NCBI RefSeq assembly: GCF_032452875.1
Contig: NC_083897.1
Span: forward strand, 7,236,854-7,300,853
DNA length: 64,000 nucleotides
Direction: 5' to 3'
From: Bos javanicus
Taxonomy: Eukaryota; Chordata; Mammalia; Artiodactyla; Bovidae
The notes beneath the pieces are model-generated. The model did no database searches, was not told the origin of the DNA, and was given only the letters and a program-made list of their open reading frames with translations. The translations under genes and the position numbers were made by a program. Positions 11,083 through 23,084 of the stretch are shown here, in pieces (positions within the stretch are counted from its first letter, which is position 1; the number at the start of each line of letters is the position of its first letter).

Positions 11083-13459
11083 GAAGCCTTTGACAAAATT
11101 CAACACCCATTTATGATAAAAACTCTCCAGAAAGCAGGAATAGAAGGAACATACCTCAACATAATAAAAGCTGTATATGACAAACCCACAGCAAACATTA
11201 TCCTCAATGGTGAAAAATTGAAAGCATTTCCTCTAAAGTCAGGAACAAGACAAGGGTGCCCACTTTCACCATTACTATTCAATGTTATAGTTTTGGAAGT
11301 TTTGGCCACAGCAATCAGAGCAGAAAAAGAAATAAAAGGAATCCAAATTGGAAAAGAAGAAGTAAAACTCTCACTATTTGCAGATGACATGATCCTCTAC
11401 ATAGAAAACCCTAAAGACTCCACCAGAAAATTACTAGAACTAATCAATGATTATAGTAAAGTTGCAGGATATAAAATCAACACACAGAAATCCCTTGCAT
11501 TCCTATACACTAATAATGAGAAAACAGAAAGAGAAATTAAGGAAACAATTCCATTCACCATTGCAACAAAAAGAATAAAATACTTAGGAATATATCTACC
11601 TAAAGAAACTAAAGACCTATATATAGAAAACTATAAAACACTGGTGAAAGAAATCAGAGAGGACACTAATAGATGGAGAAATATACCATGTTCATGGATT
11701 GGAAGAATCAATGTTGTGAAAATGAGTATACTACCCAAAGCAATTTATAGATTCAATGCAATCCCTATCAAGCTACCAACGGTATTCTTCACAGAGCTAG
11801 AACAAATAATTTCACAATTTGTATGGAAATACAAAAAACCTCGAATAGCCAAAGCTATCTTGAGAAAGAAAAATGGAACTGGAGGAATCAACCTACCTGA
11901 CTTCAGGCTCTACTACAAAGCCACAGTTATCAAGACAGTATGGTACTGGCACAAAGACAGAAATATTGATCAATGGAACAAAATAGAAAGCCCAGAGATA
12001 AATCCATGCACCTATGAACACCTTATCTTTGACAAAGGAGGCAAGAATATACAATGGATTAAAGACAATCTCTTTAACAAGTGGTGCTGGGAAATCTGGT
12101 CAACCACTTGTAAAATAATGAAACTAGAACACTTTCTAACACCATATACAAAAATAAACTCAAAATGGATTAAAGATCTCAACGTAAGACCAGAAACTAT
12201 AAAACTCCTAGAGGAGAACATAGGCAAAACACTCTCTGACATACATCACAGCAGGATCCTCTATGACCCACCTCCCAGAATATTGGAAATAAAAGCAAAA
12301 ATAAACAAATGGGACCTAATTAAACTTAAAAGCTTCTGCACATCAAAGGAAACTATTAGCAAGGTGAAAAGACAGCCTTCAGAATGGGAGAAAATAATAG
12401 CAAATGAAGCAACCGACAAACAACTAATCTCAAAAATATACAAGCAACTCCTACAGCTCAACTCCAGAAAAATAAATGACCCAATCAAAAAATGGGCCAA
12501 AGATCTAAATAGACATTTCTCCAAAGAAGACATACAGATGGCTAACAAACACATGAAAAGATGCTCAACATCTCTCATTATCAGAGAAATGCAAATCAAA
12601 ACCACTATGAGGTACCATTTCACACCAGTCAGAATGGCTGCGATCCAAAAGTCTACAAGCAATAAATGCTGGAGAGGGTGTGGAGAAAAGGGAACCCTCT
12701 TACACTGTTGGTGGGAATGCAAACTAGTACAGCCACTATGGAGAACAGTGTGGAGATTCCTTAAAAAACTGGAAATTGAACTGCCTTATGATCCAGCAAT
12801 CCCACTGCTGGGCATACACACTGAGGAAACCAGAATTGAAAGAGACACATGTACCCCAATGTTCATCGCAGCACTGTTTATAATAGCCAGGACATGGAAG
12901 CAACCTAGATGTCCATCAGCAGATGAATGGATAAGAAAGCTGTGGTACATATACACAATGGAGTATTACTCAGCCATTAAAAAGAATACATTTGAATCAG
13001 TTCTAATGAGGTGGATGAAACTGGAGCCTATTATACAGAGTGAAGTAAGCCAGAAGGAAAAACACCAATACAGTATACTAACGCATATATATGGAATTTA
13101 GAAAGATGGTAACGATAACCCTGTATACAAGACAGCAAAAGAGACACTGATGTATAGAACAGTCTTATGGACTCTGTGGGAGAAGGAGAGGGTGGGAAGA
13201 TTTGGGAGAATGGCATTGAAACATGTAAAATATCATGTATGAAACGAGATGCCAGTCCAGGTTCAATGCACGATACTGGATGCTTGGGGCTGGTGCACTG
13301 GGACGACCCAGAGGGATGGTATGGGGAGGGAGGAGGGAGGAGGGTTCAGGATGGGGAACACACGTATACCTGTGGTGGATTCATTTTGATATTTGGCAAA
13401 ACTAATACAATTATGTAAAGTTTAAAAATAAAATAAAATTAATTAAAAGTAAAAAAAAA
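11083..13459 (+). mobile_element. L1-BT LINE, 2.4 kb, 9-bp TSD
   Basis: A 5'-truncated ruminant L1. It starts within the ORF2 RT domain and runs through the C-terminus, the 3' UTR (gggacgacccagagggatgg) and an A-rich tail. A 9-bp duplication 'taaagtaga' flanks it (11074-11082 and 13460-13468). The short, interrupted tail and completely open ORF2 segment indicate a young insertion. Confidence 0.95.
11113..13101 (+). CDS. L1 ORF2p, RT through C-terminus, uninterrupted
   Basis: 662 codons without a stop, the longest frame in the window; it is open back to the L1 truncation at about 11083, so the first Met is internal. It encodes the second half of L1 ORF2p. Visible features: RT motif B at residues 44-52 (GTRQGCPLS), the FADD catalytic box at 89-92, and the C-terminal cysteine-rich motif C519-x3-C523-x7-H531-x4-C536. 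It ends at the conserved ORF2 stop. The endonuclease domain and RT motif A are lost to 5' truncation, so no active enzyme is expected. ORF2p normally nicks DNA and primes reverse transcription of its own mRNA. Confidence 0.9.
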   Translation: MIKTLQKAGIEGTYLNIIKAVYDKPTANIILNGEKLKAFPLKSGTRQGCPLSPLLFNVIVLEVLATAIRAEKEIKGIQIGKEEVKLSLFADDMILYIENPKDSTRKLLELINDYSKVAGYKINTQKSLAFLYTNNEKTEREIKETIPFTIATKRIKYLGIYLPKETKDLYIENYKTLVKEIREDTNRWRNIPCSWIGRINVVKMSILPKAIYRFNAIPIKLPTVFFTELEQIISQFVWKYKKPRIAKAILRKKNGTGGINLPDFRLYYKATVIKTVWYWHKDRNIDQWNKIESPEINPCTYEHLIFDKGGKNIQWIKDNLFNKWCWEIWSTTCKIMKLEHFLTPYTKINSKWIKDLNVRPETIKLLEENIGKTLSDIHHSRILYDPPPRILEIKAKINKWDLIKLKSFCTSKETISKVKRQPSEWEKIIANEATDKQLISKIYKQLLQLNSRKINDPIKKWAKDLNRHFSKEDIQMANKHMKRCSTSLIIREMQIKTTMRYHFTPVRMAAIQKSTSNKCWRGCGEKGTLLHCWWECKLVQPLWRTVWRFLKKLEIELPYDPAIPLLGIHTEETRIERDTCTPMFIAALFIIARTWKQPRCPSADEWIRKLWYIYTMEYYSAIKKNTFESVLMRWMKLEPIIQSEVSQKEKHQYSILTHIYGI

Positions 13460-13691
13460 TAAAGTAGATGGAGGTAAGGTAATTAATTTAGCAGAGTAGA
13501 GGATATTGGAATCTAATAACTACATAGGGAGACGATATTTCTTAGAGAAAAATCAGTTGACCCTGCAGAACAAAGAAAATGGCATGTCTTGGAGGCACCA
13601 GATAGCACAAAAGACAAGGATGATACACAGTACAGAAAACAGATTGATTCAGTCTCTCTACTGAGTAATTAGATGGATCTTTAGGTCCCAA

Positions 13692-13997
13692 GGCTTCCCT
13701 CCTAGCTCAGTTGGTAAAGAATCTGCCTGCAATTCAGGAGACCCCGGTTCGATTCCTGGGTTGGGAAGATCCGCTGGAGAAGGAATAGGCTATCCACCCC
13801 AGTATTCTTGGGCTTCCCTTGTGGCTCAGCTGGTAAAGATGCCTGCAGTGTGGGAGACCTGGGTTCGATCTCTGGGTTGGGAAGATCCCCTGGAGAAGGG
13901 AAAAGCTACCCACTCCAGTATTCTGGCCTGGAGAATTCCATGGACTGTATAGTCCATGGGGTAGCAAAGAGTTGGACACGACTGAGCAACTTTCACT
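13692..13997 (+). mobile_element. dimeric Bov-tA SINE with shared 12-bp TSD
   Basis: A truncated head monomer (13692-13810) ends at 'ccagtattcttg' and runs directly into a second, complete Bov-tA (13811-13997). A perfect 12-bp repeat 'tttaggtcccaa' flanks the pair as a unit (13680-13691 and 13998-14009). No such repeat lies between the monomers. Confidence 0.9.
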
Positions 13998-14009
13998 TTT
14001 AGGTCCCAA

Positions 14010-14883
14010 ACTTCTACCTTGAGCAACCAACTCACCATACTCCCTTCCAAAGGAAATAAGAAATTTACTCTTTAAAGGTATTAAACCTGAGAGACTTTGA
14101 ATATGAGAATACCAGATATGATGGAAGATGGAGGTGAAGCATTAGACTAAAAACAGGGAAATGAAGTGAAATCCAACTTCCTACTGAATGGTGAAATCTG
14201 AGCACAGAAAATAGAAGGTGTCATTAATCCCCCATAAGGGCTGAGTAGCTCTCTAAGCAAAGATGCAATCAAGAAAGAATCTTATCATACCCAACAGCAC
14301 TATCTCCTAATCAACTTCTCAATCTTTCATTGTTAATTGACCTCCACTTGCTCAATTAGGAACCTGGTAAGCTTTTCATTAGGCATCAATTTACACAGTT
14401 TTATTCTCTCAGTCATTATAAAAATGGTAAAGGCAGAATCATAAATTTCATGGGCTCTGGATTCAATTTAATCTATATTCTACTTCTGAATCTACCTTTC
14501 TCTAGTTGTATGACAGAGGGAAACTTAACCTGCCTAAGCATTAGTAGTTAGCAGTTTATTTCAAGATGATGTACTGATCTACAAATCAAATTTGCTGTGT
14601 ACCTTGCTAATTTTTAGGCTTGCCCTTCAATTAGATATAAACTACAGTGGTTTTCTGGCCATAGTTCCCTTCTGAGAAGAATCACTCCCTTTGAATATCC
14701 CCAGATCATGTGATATTGTTCTCCTTTCACCATCACCACCACCTCAACCATGACTGATTGGATCAACTGGAATCCTGGCCCCAAATAAACCAATTCAGTG
14801 GCTTTCCTTAGACTAATTAGAGTTTTTCCTATGTCAGAAATTTGGACTGAGAGACACAAAAATGGTAGTTGGTAATGTGTACT
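14010..14883. other. mostly unassigned; MIR remnant inside
   Basis: About 14440-14555 resembles a plus-strand MIR ('gggctctggattcaattt', then 'ctctagttgtatgacag'). The rest, including a 81-codon minus-strand frame at 14614-14859, is unrecognised. Confidence 0.4.
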
Positions 14884-15118
14884 GGTATGGACCTAACAAA
14901 AGCAGAAGATATTAAGAAGAGATGGCAAGAATACACAGAAGAACTGTACAACAAAGATCTTCACAACCCAGATAATCATGATGGTGTGATCACTCACCTA
15001 GAGCCAGACATCCTGGAATGTGAAGTCAAATGGGCCTTAGAAAGCATCACTATGAACAAAAGCTAGTGGAGGTGATGGAATTCCAGTTGAGCTGTTTCAA
15101 ATCCTGAAAGATGATGCT

Positions 15119-15892
15119 GTGAAAGTGCTGCACTCAATATGCCAGCAAATTTGCAAAACTCAGCAGTGGCCACAGGACTGGAAAAGGTCAGTTTTCATTC
15201 CAATCCCAAAGAAAAGCAATGCCAAAGAATGCTCAAACTACCACACAATTGCACTCATCTCACATGCTAGTAAAGTAATGCTCAAAATTCTCCAAGTCAG
15301 GCTTCAGCAATACATGAACCATGAACTTCCTGATGTTCAAGCTGGTTTTAGAAAAGGCAGAGGAACCAGAGATCAAATTGCCAACATCCGCTGGATCATG
15401 GAAAAAGCAAGAGAGTTCCAGAAAAACATCTACTTCTGCTTTATTGACTATGCCAAAGCCTTTGACTGTGTGGATCACAATAAACTGTGGAAAATTCTGA
15501 AAGAGATGGGAATACCAGACCACCTGATCTGCCTCTTGAGAAATCTGTATGCAGGTCAGGAAGCAACAGTTAGAACTGGACATGGAACAACAGACTGGTT
15601 CCAAATAGGAAAAGGAGTTCGTCAAGGCTGTATATTGTCACCCTGTTTATTTAACTTATATGCAGAGTACATCATGAAAAACCCTGGACTGGAAGAAACA
15701 CAAGCTGGAATCAAGATTGCCGGGAGAAATATCAATACCCTCAGATATGCAGATGACACCACCCTTATGGCAGAAAGTGAAGAGGAACTCAAAAGCCTCT
15801 TGATGAAAGTGAAAGTGGAGAGTGAAAAAGTTGGCTTAAAGCTCAACATTCAGAAAACAAAGATCATGGCATCTGGTCCCACCACTTCATGA
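15119..15892 (+). CDS. BovB RT core, open frame
   Basis: 257 codons covering RT fingers and palm with motif A (FIDYAKAFD), motif B (GVRQGCILSP) and the YADD box at residues 210-213. Upstream, an extra A near 15060 shifts the frame relative to the linker (14869-15066). Downstream, a TGG-to-TGA change at about 15890 ends the frame in the RT thumb. It is a fragment of a dead copy. Confidence 0.85.
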   Translation: MKVLHSICQQICKTQQWPQDWKRSVFIPIPKKSNAKECSNYHTIALISHASKVMLKILQVRLQQYMNHELPDVQAGFRKGRGTRDQIANIRWIMEKAREFQKNIYFCFIDYAKAFDCVDHNKLWKILKEMGIPDHLICLLRNLYAGQEATVRTGHGTTDWFQIGKGVRQGCILSPCLFNLYAEYIMKNPGLEETQAGIKIAGRNINTLRYADDTTLMAESEEELKSLLMKVKVESEKVGLKLNIQKTKIMASGPTTS

Positions 15893-16084
15893 GAAATAGA
15901 TGGGGAAACTGTGGAAACAGTATCAGACTTTATTTTGGGGGGCTCCAAAATCACTGCAGATGGTGACTGCAGCCATGAAATTAAAAGACGCTTACTCCTT
16001 GGAAGGAAAGTTATGACCAACCTAGATAGCACGTTCAAAAGCAGAGACATTACTTTGCCAACAAAGGTTCGTCTAGTCTAGGCT

Positions 16085-16516
16085 ATGGTTTTTCCTGTGG
16101 TCATGTATGGATGTGAGAGTTGGACTGTGAAGAAGGCTGAGCACCGAAGAATTGATGCTTTTAAACTGTGGTGTTGGAGAAGACTCTTGAGAGTCCCTTG
16201 GACTGCAAGGAGATCCAACCAGTCCATTCTGAAGGAGATCAACCCTGGGATTTCTTTGGAAGGAATGATGCTAAAGCTGAAACTCCAGTACTTTGACCAC
16301 CTCATGCAAAGAGTTGACTCATTGAAAAAGACTCCGATGCTGGGAGGGATTGGGGGCAGGAGGAGAAGGGGACGACAGAGGATGAGATGGCTGGATGGCA
16401 TCACTGACTCGATGGACGTGAGTCTGGGTGAACTCCGGGAGTTGTTGATGGACATGGAGGCCTGGTGTGCTGCGATTCATGGGGTCTCAAAGAGTCAGAC
16501 ACGACTGAGCGACTGA
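16085..16516 (+). pseudogene. BovB C-terminal domain remnant
   Basis: 143 codons of the BovB C-terminal region, from the 'MYGCESWTVKK' block to the end. It is separated from the RT frame by the stop near 15890 and by an in-line stop at 16078 (AAG to TAG). The Arg-rich stretch and terminal 'TRLSD' are intact. Confidence 0.85.
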
Positions 16517-16536
16517 ACTGAACTGAACTGAACTGG

Positions 16537-19150
16537 ACTTGTGGGTTAGGCAGACAAAGGTCTGGCAGAGATACCGGGCAGTGCACAAGCTGGGGACTGG
16601 GAAGGAGAGGGAAGGGAGAAGCAGAAATGAAAGAGACAATTTAACCCTTGCTTCCATTATCTATTTGCCTCAATATTGCTATATAATAAATAACTAGAAA
16701 ATATTGGCAGCATACAATAATAAACATCTATTTTGGCCCAAGAGTCTCCGTATTAGCTAGGCAGTTCTTTTGATTTGACCTGAGCTCCGTGGTATCACTC
16801 ATACATCTGTGGCCAACTGTGCATTGGATAGGTACGTTTAGTTATATTAGCTGGAGTTTCTTACCTATTTAGAGCTTCAGCTGAGACAGTTGAGCTGACT
16901 TGATTCTATTTCATAATGTATATCAGTGTCCCATAAGCTAAGCTGGGCATGTTCTCATGGCAAATCCAGAGAAGTAAGACAGGAATTGTACGCACATTTT
17001 TCAAGCCCCCGCTTACATCAAGTATGCTCATATCCTATTGGCCAAAGTAAGACAAATGGCTGAGGTCCAGAGTCAGAGGAGAAGGGGACTTCAAAGTTAC
17101 AGGGCACTGGATAAGGATATAGGAAGATATTAACTACAATTATAATGCAATCAGTCTTCCACAGTCCCTGAGAAAAAGAGAAGGGCTTTGGCTTATCACC
17201 TTCCCAACTCCTTTCCAGTCGTGACTGTGCTGTGCTTCCTAGGTCTGTGACACTGGTTATAGTTTTCTTACAACGTATCTTCCTGAAATGAACTTTCTTG
17301 ACTGGATTTCTTTTCTTTGTGATCAAGAGATCCTTTATAGTAGAAAGAATTTAAGGGAAACCAAATATACGGCATGGTACTAAATGACAAGAAGTTGGAC
17401 TGAAACAGAACCGTCTATCTACTTGGTCAACTAAATCAATTATTTGCATCATTAAGCACTGACAACAGTTGCTTTAAAATGCCTCTTTGTCTTTTAAATT
17501 TTGCTTTGCTTTTCTTTCCTCCTAATCTGCTGAATTTCAGAAGAATTCACTAATTTTATGGTAAATCACCAAGATGTAGCACATTTCACCAATTCCTGTG
17601 TAATTTTTAAAAATGTATGCTGCCCTACGCAGACAAACCCAATACTGCTGGTTATCTATTTCCAAGCTGCCTGTTTCAGCTTCAAGAGATATCTGGGAAT
17701 ATTTCACTCGCTTCAGAACTTCCATAAATATTCAATGAGACTGAGTGACCAGAATAGATCTGCACATTTCTTCTCTTTGCAGAACATGTAAAGAGTGGGG
17801 AGACATTGTGCTGATTTCCAGCTTTGATTCAGAAAAATTTTGGCTCTCAGAGCCCTGAGCATCTGTAGCTCCACACCCACCTGAGCTAATCTTGAATCGG
17901 CTGCTAAGACATGTCCAAGGCTTTGAACACTCACATAGACTCACTTAAAGCTCTTCACATGGAAAACTCTCACCATCAGCTCTTACTAATGTATCATTTA
18001 ATAGAGACTGCTATAGGGCTTCTAAACACCCCCTACTGCTGTGAGTGATCTAAGTGTAATGAAGTGAACCTTCTAAGGCACCTAAATCCTGGGAAATTTC
18101 CCATGATTACCATTAATGAGACAATCTCAAGTAATTGATTTGAGTCATGCCCCTTCCCAAACCCAAGTTCTAAAGGGTATCATAATCCAACATGAAATTA
18201 GTCTGGCTGTAACATAGTATATTCCATCAAGTCTAGGATTTTCTTGCAAAAGAGTTCCAGATTTACTGATGACTTTAGCTCTACCACCTGAAACTCTTAA
18301 AGGATCACAGAGTGATGGAGATTCTTGCAATTTCTGCTTGGCAGGCATCCTGCTGATTTAGGATCAGTTACCCAGAGCCTCAGCAACATATTTCTATGGT
18401 GAAGAGGAAGCACAAACTGCGGAGTACTAGCCAGATTGTATGTTTCTTACAAACGATCTATTAACAATTATTTCAAGCCAATAAGAGAACACAATCCTTT
18501 CCTTTAGTTCACACACTATTTCAATAACTGATCAGGAAGAAAATAAATGAAATCTCTCTGCAGTAACAGTTACAAGACTTTGAAAGAAGTTTTAATAGTA
18601 TTAATCAAGTCCATTTATCATATATGAAATCTTCTCTTTCCAAGATTAAAGAATGCAAGAGAGAAAAGGTGCAAAGATAGAGAAAATATTGGAATACTTA
18701 TTATTATTATTTGCTTTTTTCTCATGAAGAGGAAAAATAATTCAAAGCAACCACTGTGAAAAGTCCTAGTATCCCAAAGGTCCCAGAGTTCTATAAAAAT
18801 CTTTGTGGACAGCCTTTTTTCCCACAAATTTCATATGTTTTATTCCTTTTTGCCTAATTAATGCAATAATTATCACATTAGTATTAAAGAATAATATCTA
18901 AGCATTTCATTTTCAGAAATAAAGAAGTAATTCTAGTACAATTTCATGAAATTATAAGAGATTAGATGAATGAGATGTAGATTTGTTAAACCCACCCAAC
19001 ATGGACACCTTGCAAGTCTTTTGATTAATTTCAGTGTACTTCCTTTGCAATAATAGTGGAAATGAATCCCAAATTCTTAGACATTCTAACTGACTTATAG
19101 CAAACATCTGTGTTAGGAGAACAACTAAAGCTAACCCTTCTGTTTAAAAT
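16537..19150. other. mostly unassigned; ancient repeat at 16650-17120
   Basis: 16650-17120 resembles a widespread old eutherian repeat ('ctattggccaaagtaagac', 'caagcccccgcttacatc') whose family name I cannot give with certainty. The remaining 2 kb is unrecognised and its short frames show no coding character. Confidence 0.35.
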
Positions 19151-19152
19151 AA

Positions 19153-19346
19153 GCAGTATTCCCAGGTGGCATAGTGGTAAAGAATCCACCTGCCAATGCA
19201 GGTCCCTGGATTGGTAATACCCCCTGGTAATATCCCCTGGAAAAGGAAATGGCTACCCACTCCAGTATTCTTGCCTGGAAAATCCCATGGATAGAGGAGC
19301 CTGGAAGGCTACAGTCCAGGAGGTCACAAAGAGTCAGACATGACTG
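19153..19346 (+). mobile_element. Bov-tA SINE ending in a CA repeat
   Basis: Full Bov-tA with a small internal duplication in the head ('ctggtaatatcccc' echoes 'ttggtaatacccc'). Its 3' end 'gacatgactgcaaac' passes directly into a (CA)n run. Confidence 0.9.
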
Positions 19347-19381
19347 CAAACACACACACACATACACACACACACACACAC
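19347..19381 (+). repeat. (CA)n microsatellite
   Basis: An imperfect CA array (one 'cat' break) grown from the 3' tail of the preceding SINE. Confidence 0.9.
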
Positions 19382-19494
19382 TGAAGACAAATTGTGAATG
19401 ATGTTGGCCCCACTTAAAAGTTTTTGTTGGCTGAAACAAAAGCTTTATTTTGAAATGTAAATTATTGTTATATCAGCAAATGGCACCAAGGATG

Positions 19495-19905
19495 CATCAT
19501 AATTCCCCACATTAAAAAAAATCTTCAGTGGCTCCTAACCTACTTCAGGATGTAGTCCTTCTTACAACATATAAGGTCCTTCCAAATCTTGTTCCCTCAC
19601 ACTTTTATAGCCTCATATGCTGCCATTCCCCAAAACCTCACCAAAAATATTTCACTGCAAACACCTTGAAATTCTTTCCATCCTTCAGACATGCCAGGTA
19701 CTTTCAGGTCTGTTCACCTTCATATCTGCTTCTTCCCCCATTATCCTCCTCTTCTCATCATTTAAGACCTAGCCTTGTGAAGCCATCCCAGCATCACCAG
19801 GTGGAGTCATTTTCTTGGCCTTGTTTGCCAACCTCTATAGAGATTCCAAGATATTCTAACACAGCATATGTCACAATCACTAGTGAGCATACCTGTGAGT
19901 TTATC
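19495..19905 (+). repeat. L2 LINE 3' region
   Basis: L2 wording in order: 'cagtggctcctaacctacttc', 'aaggtccttccaaatcttg', 'cctcaccaaaaatattt' and 'agacctagccttgtgaag'. A 172-codon frame at 19528-20046 is chance open sequence in this pyrimidine-rich repeat, not a gene. Confidence 0.65.
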
Positions 19906-19909
19906 ATAT

Positions 19910-21105
19910 GCATACACATGCACACATACACATATTTACACACATCCTTAGAACTAGAATCCATTTCATATACATTTTATACTTTCAAATACTCAGCAAA
20001 ATGGCTGGCAAAAAGCAAAGAATCAGAAAAATGGTGGACTTTATGATGTTTGTGTGGGACATGGGTTTCAAATGGGTACACAGAATCTCATGCTTGGGCC
20101 TCCTGATAAGTGACTGATAACTTATGTTTGCCAGATGGTATGTCTATATTACAAATAGACAATGGACAAGACAAGAAAAAAATGGCTGACTGGTCCAGTT
20201 GCAAAAGAATAACTTTAGTCATGTACACAAACCACGTTAGTCCATGCCAAGGACAAACTTTTTCAATATGAGAATCTACTCAGATGCAAGCCAACTGTCA
20301 TTATTCCCCACCCCAGGCTTCCTTGTTCTTGCAACACAAACCATGATTTTTATTAGTTTCCTTTTTTTAGATCTTTTTCTGAGCTTCTTAATCCATCGCC
20401 CATTTATAGAGTTATTTATGATGACTTGGCAGACACAAAGCTCTTTGCCATGACTCAATTGGCATTTTAAATTATTTTAATTTCAAAAGAGGCAGCAGCA
20501 ACACAACCATTTTTAACCACTAACTACTTAGAAACTTTCCTACTTAGGCAAATCCATTCTCACAAGTAGAATGGAGTTTATGATGAATTGAGTCACCAAC
20601 CCACACATCAAACCAAACAGACTTTCATTTCACCATATTGCGTTGATATTCAGAAAAGAATTCTCAGAGGGGCTTTGAAATATATACTACTACTGCTAAA
20701 GGGAAAAGAAACCTAAGTCAGTATTCAGCCCAAGGATGATAAAAAAAAAAATTTATAATGAACCTGTAGTTATGATGACTGGTTCTCTCTCGAAAGATAA
20801 CCCTGTAACCACTGAACAGACCCTGAAGAGCAAAGGGTCCTGGGATTCCCAGAGTCTTGTTTAAAAGGTTCATTCATCCCCAGGGAAGCCAAGATACAAC
20901 AGGAACTAACCATAAAACGCACTGGACTGTAAGATGATTGTTTATAGTGACTGTAACTGAAATAAAAACAACCCTCCCATTCCCGCCCCCACTCCATAAA
21001 GACTTAAGTTCATCAGTTGAATGTGTTTGGAAAATGCAGGTAAAACCATCTTTTAAAAAATTATTAGGTACAGATTCATATAAAATGCAAAAGTGCACAC
21101 AGCTG
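19910..21105. other. unassigned sequence
   Basis: No gene or repeat family recognised. Confidence 0.35.

Positions 21106-21107
<2 letters not shown>

Positions 21108-21143
<36 letters not shown>
21108..21143 (+). repeat. (CA)n microsatellite
   Basis: A pure CA array of about 17 units, likely polymorphic in length. Confidence 0.95.
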
Positions 21144-21144
<1 letters not shown>

Positions 21145-21477
21145 CACAGAAGGAAAAGGATTTCTCATTCCAGAAGCCTAAGTGCAGAATCCAAAAGCAA
21201 ACATCATGATATGTTGAATTAAAAAGGATTGACTTCCTCCTTTCCCTATATGTGGAAATTCACAAAGAACATAACAGGAAATATAAACACTAGTTTAAAA
21301 TGTTTGTAGAGGCCAGTGGGATTTAGAGAGGGACTGAAGGTGGGCTTTCAAACTTTATTGTATATTTCTGTAGTCTTTGATGATTTTTTATAAGTATCCA
21401 TCCATATATTATTTGCACAATAAAAAATAAGAAAAATAATGAAGGGGAGAAAAACAATGTGGCCTAAGCTACTGATG

Positions 21478-21693
21478 GGGCTTCCCAGGTAGCTCAGTGG
21501 TAAAGAATCTGCCTGCAATACAGGAGACATGGGTTTGATCCCTGGGTCAGGAAGATTCCCTGGGGAATGCAGGCATGGCAACCCACTCCAGCATTCTTGC
21601 CTGGAGAATCTCATGGACAGAGGAGCCAGGCAGACTACAGTCCATGGGGTTGCAAAGAGTCGCACACAACTTAATAACTAAACAGCAACAACA
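21478..21693 (+). mobile_element. Bov-tA SINE
   Basis: Head 'gggcttcccaggtagctcag', BovA body and BovB-like 3' end with a degenerate 'cttaataactaaacag' terminus. Confidence 0.9.
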
Positions 21694-22072
21694 ATATCTG
21701 CTCTCTTCACTCGCACTCACTAGAGACCTGGAAGTTCTAACCAATGCAATTAGGCAGTAATAAGAAGGATGAGCTATCTGATCCTTAGAGCTAGCTCAGT
21801 AACTATCAGTATAACCTACTGATATCTGTGGCACATATATCAGAGATACATTGTCCCGATATTTCCACTTTTGTTCAAAATTTTCACACCTGTAACTCTG
21901 CTAGGACTCATTATTTGATGTAAGAAATTTTCTTTATCCAGTCCATCAAATATCCACTAGCATGAATGGCTATGCAGCCACTCTCTTTAAATATATTCTA
22001 ACACATATCTCTGCATGCACCTGCCTTCTCACCATCACCTTCGAACCCCTTATCAAAAAATCATCAGAGAGG

Positions 22073-22200
22073 ACTTCCCCAGTGGCACAGTGGTTAAGGC
22101 TCCACACTACCAATGCGGGGTGGGTGGGGGGCGTGCAGGTTCAATCCTTGATCAGGGATGTAAAATCCCACTTGCTGTGTGGGACGGCCAAAATTTTTTT
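22073..22200 (+). mobile_element. CHR-type tRNA-derived SINE
   Basis: 'gacttccccagtggcacagtgg' followed by 'ttcaatccttgatcaggga' is the tRNA-derived module of artiodactyl/cetacean CHR SINEs. A G-rich expansion (gggtgggtggggggcg) interrupts it. Confidence 0.75.
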
Positions 22201-23069
22201 AAAAAACATATTTTTTTATTTCCTCATGGGTGAGGAAACCCAGAATCTCATAAAAAACCAAGGCCATTGCTATAATGAACCAAACATCTGAGTTAGAATA
22301 CAGTGAGTCAGCCAGTTAGAATGACTGAGTCTATATTTCAAAACCTATGTCTCACTGTTTTGTGTATTGTATGGTTTTACGTGTATGTGTTTTAATTCAT
22401 TTTTAAAACTGTTTTTGCTGCTTCTTTACAGATATGTTCTTTTTCTGCAGTGCATACAATGATTGATAGATCGATCTCACGTGCATATGTGCATACATAG
22501 ATGTGAGAGAGAGAAACCTCTAAAAACCTTTTAACTTTGAGATCCTAGAAGTAATAAAAGTGTAAAACACAATTTTCATGCACAAATATTGGTCAAAGAA
22601 AGGATATGTCTTCAAAAGGCTTAGTTTGCTATTCCAGGAGTATTCAGATAGATGCATTTGATGTTACACAACCTACCATCTAGAGCAATGAAGCAGCAGG
22701 TTTCATATTTCAATCTTGGAAATTCTTATTTGCAACAACTCACACTGGGAAAACCATCCTGGGTTATAAAAACATAATTCCCTTCAAAGACTACCTGTTT
22801 CTTTCCCTGAATTACATTAAAAGAAACTTCCAATATAAGGGGAATTTCACAACATTCTTTGGGTAGGTGGTAAAGGATGATGGCAATACTACTGGGAAAT
22901 ATGCAGAATGAAAGGGGATCTGGTGAGGCAGGTATGCTCTCATATATTTCAGCAAGGAGGCTTGAGAACTCTCTGAGATTTAATTTGGTCACTCCAACTG
23001 CAAACAACATTTATACACACACTTATGTGAATTGTTGGCATATTTACTGCACACTATATTCTTACATCT
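22201..23069. other. unassigned AT-rich sequence
   Basis: No gene or repeat family recognised. Confidence 0.35.
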
Positions 23070-23084
23070 AGAGATGAGAAACGA

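Larger units (their letters stand above)
14884..16536 (+). mobile_element. BovB (RTE) LINE, 5'-truncated
   Basis: It starts in the pre-RT linker and runs to the 3' end, closing with a tandem CTGAA tail at about 16511-16536. Few substitutions separate it from the copies at 7541 and 44664, so it is a young copy. I could not find a convincing TSD. Confidence 0.95.

Noticed and set aside
12261..12722. Minus-strand 153-codon, membrane-like frame
   Set aside because: Antisense of L1 ORF2; the same hydrophobic frame appears opposite the L1 at 6007-6396.
19528..20046. 172-codon plus-strand frame as a possible gene
   Set aside because: It overlies L2 3' text, has skewed, low-information composition and no recognisable domain.
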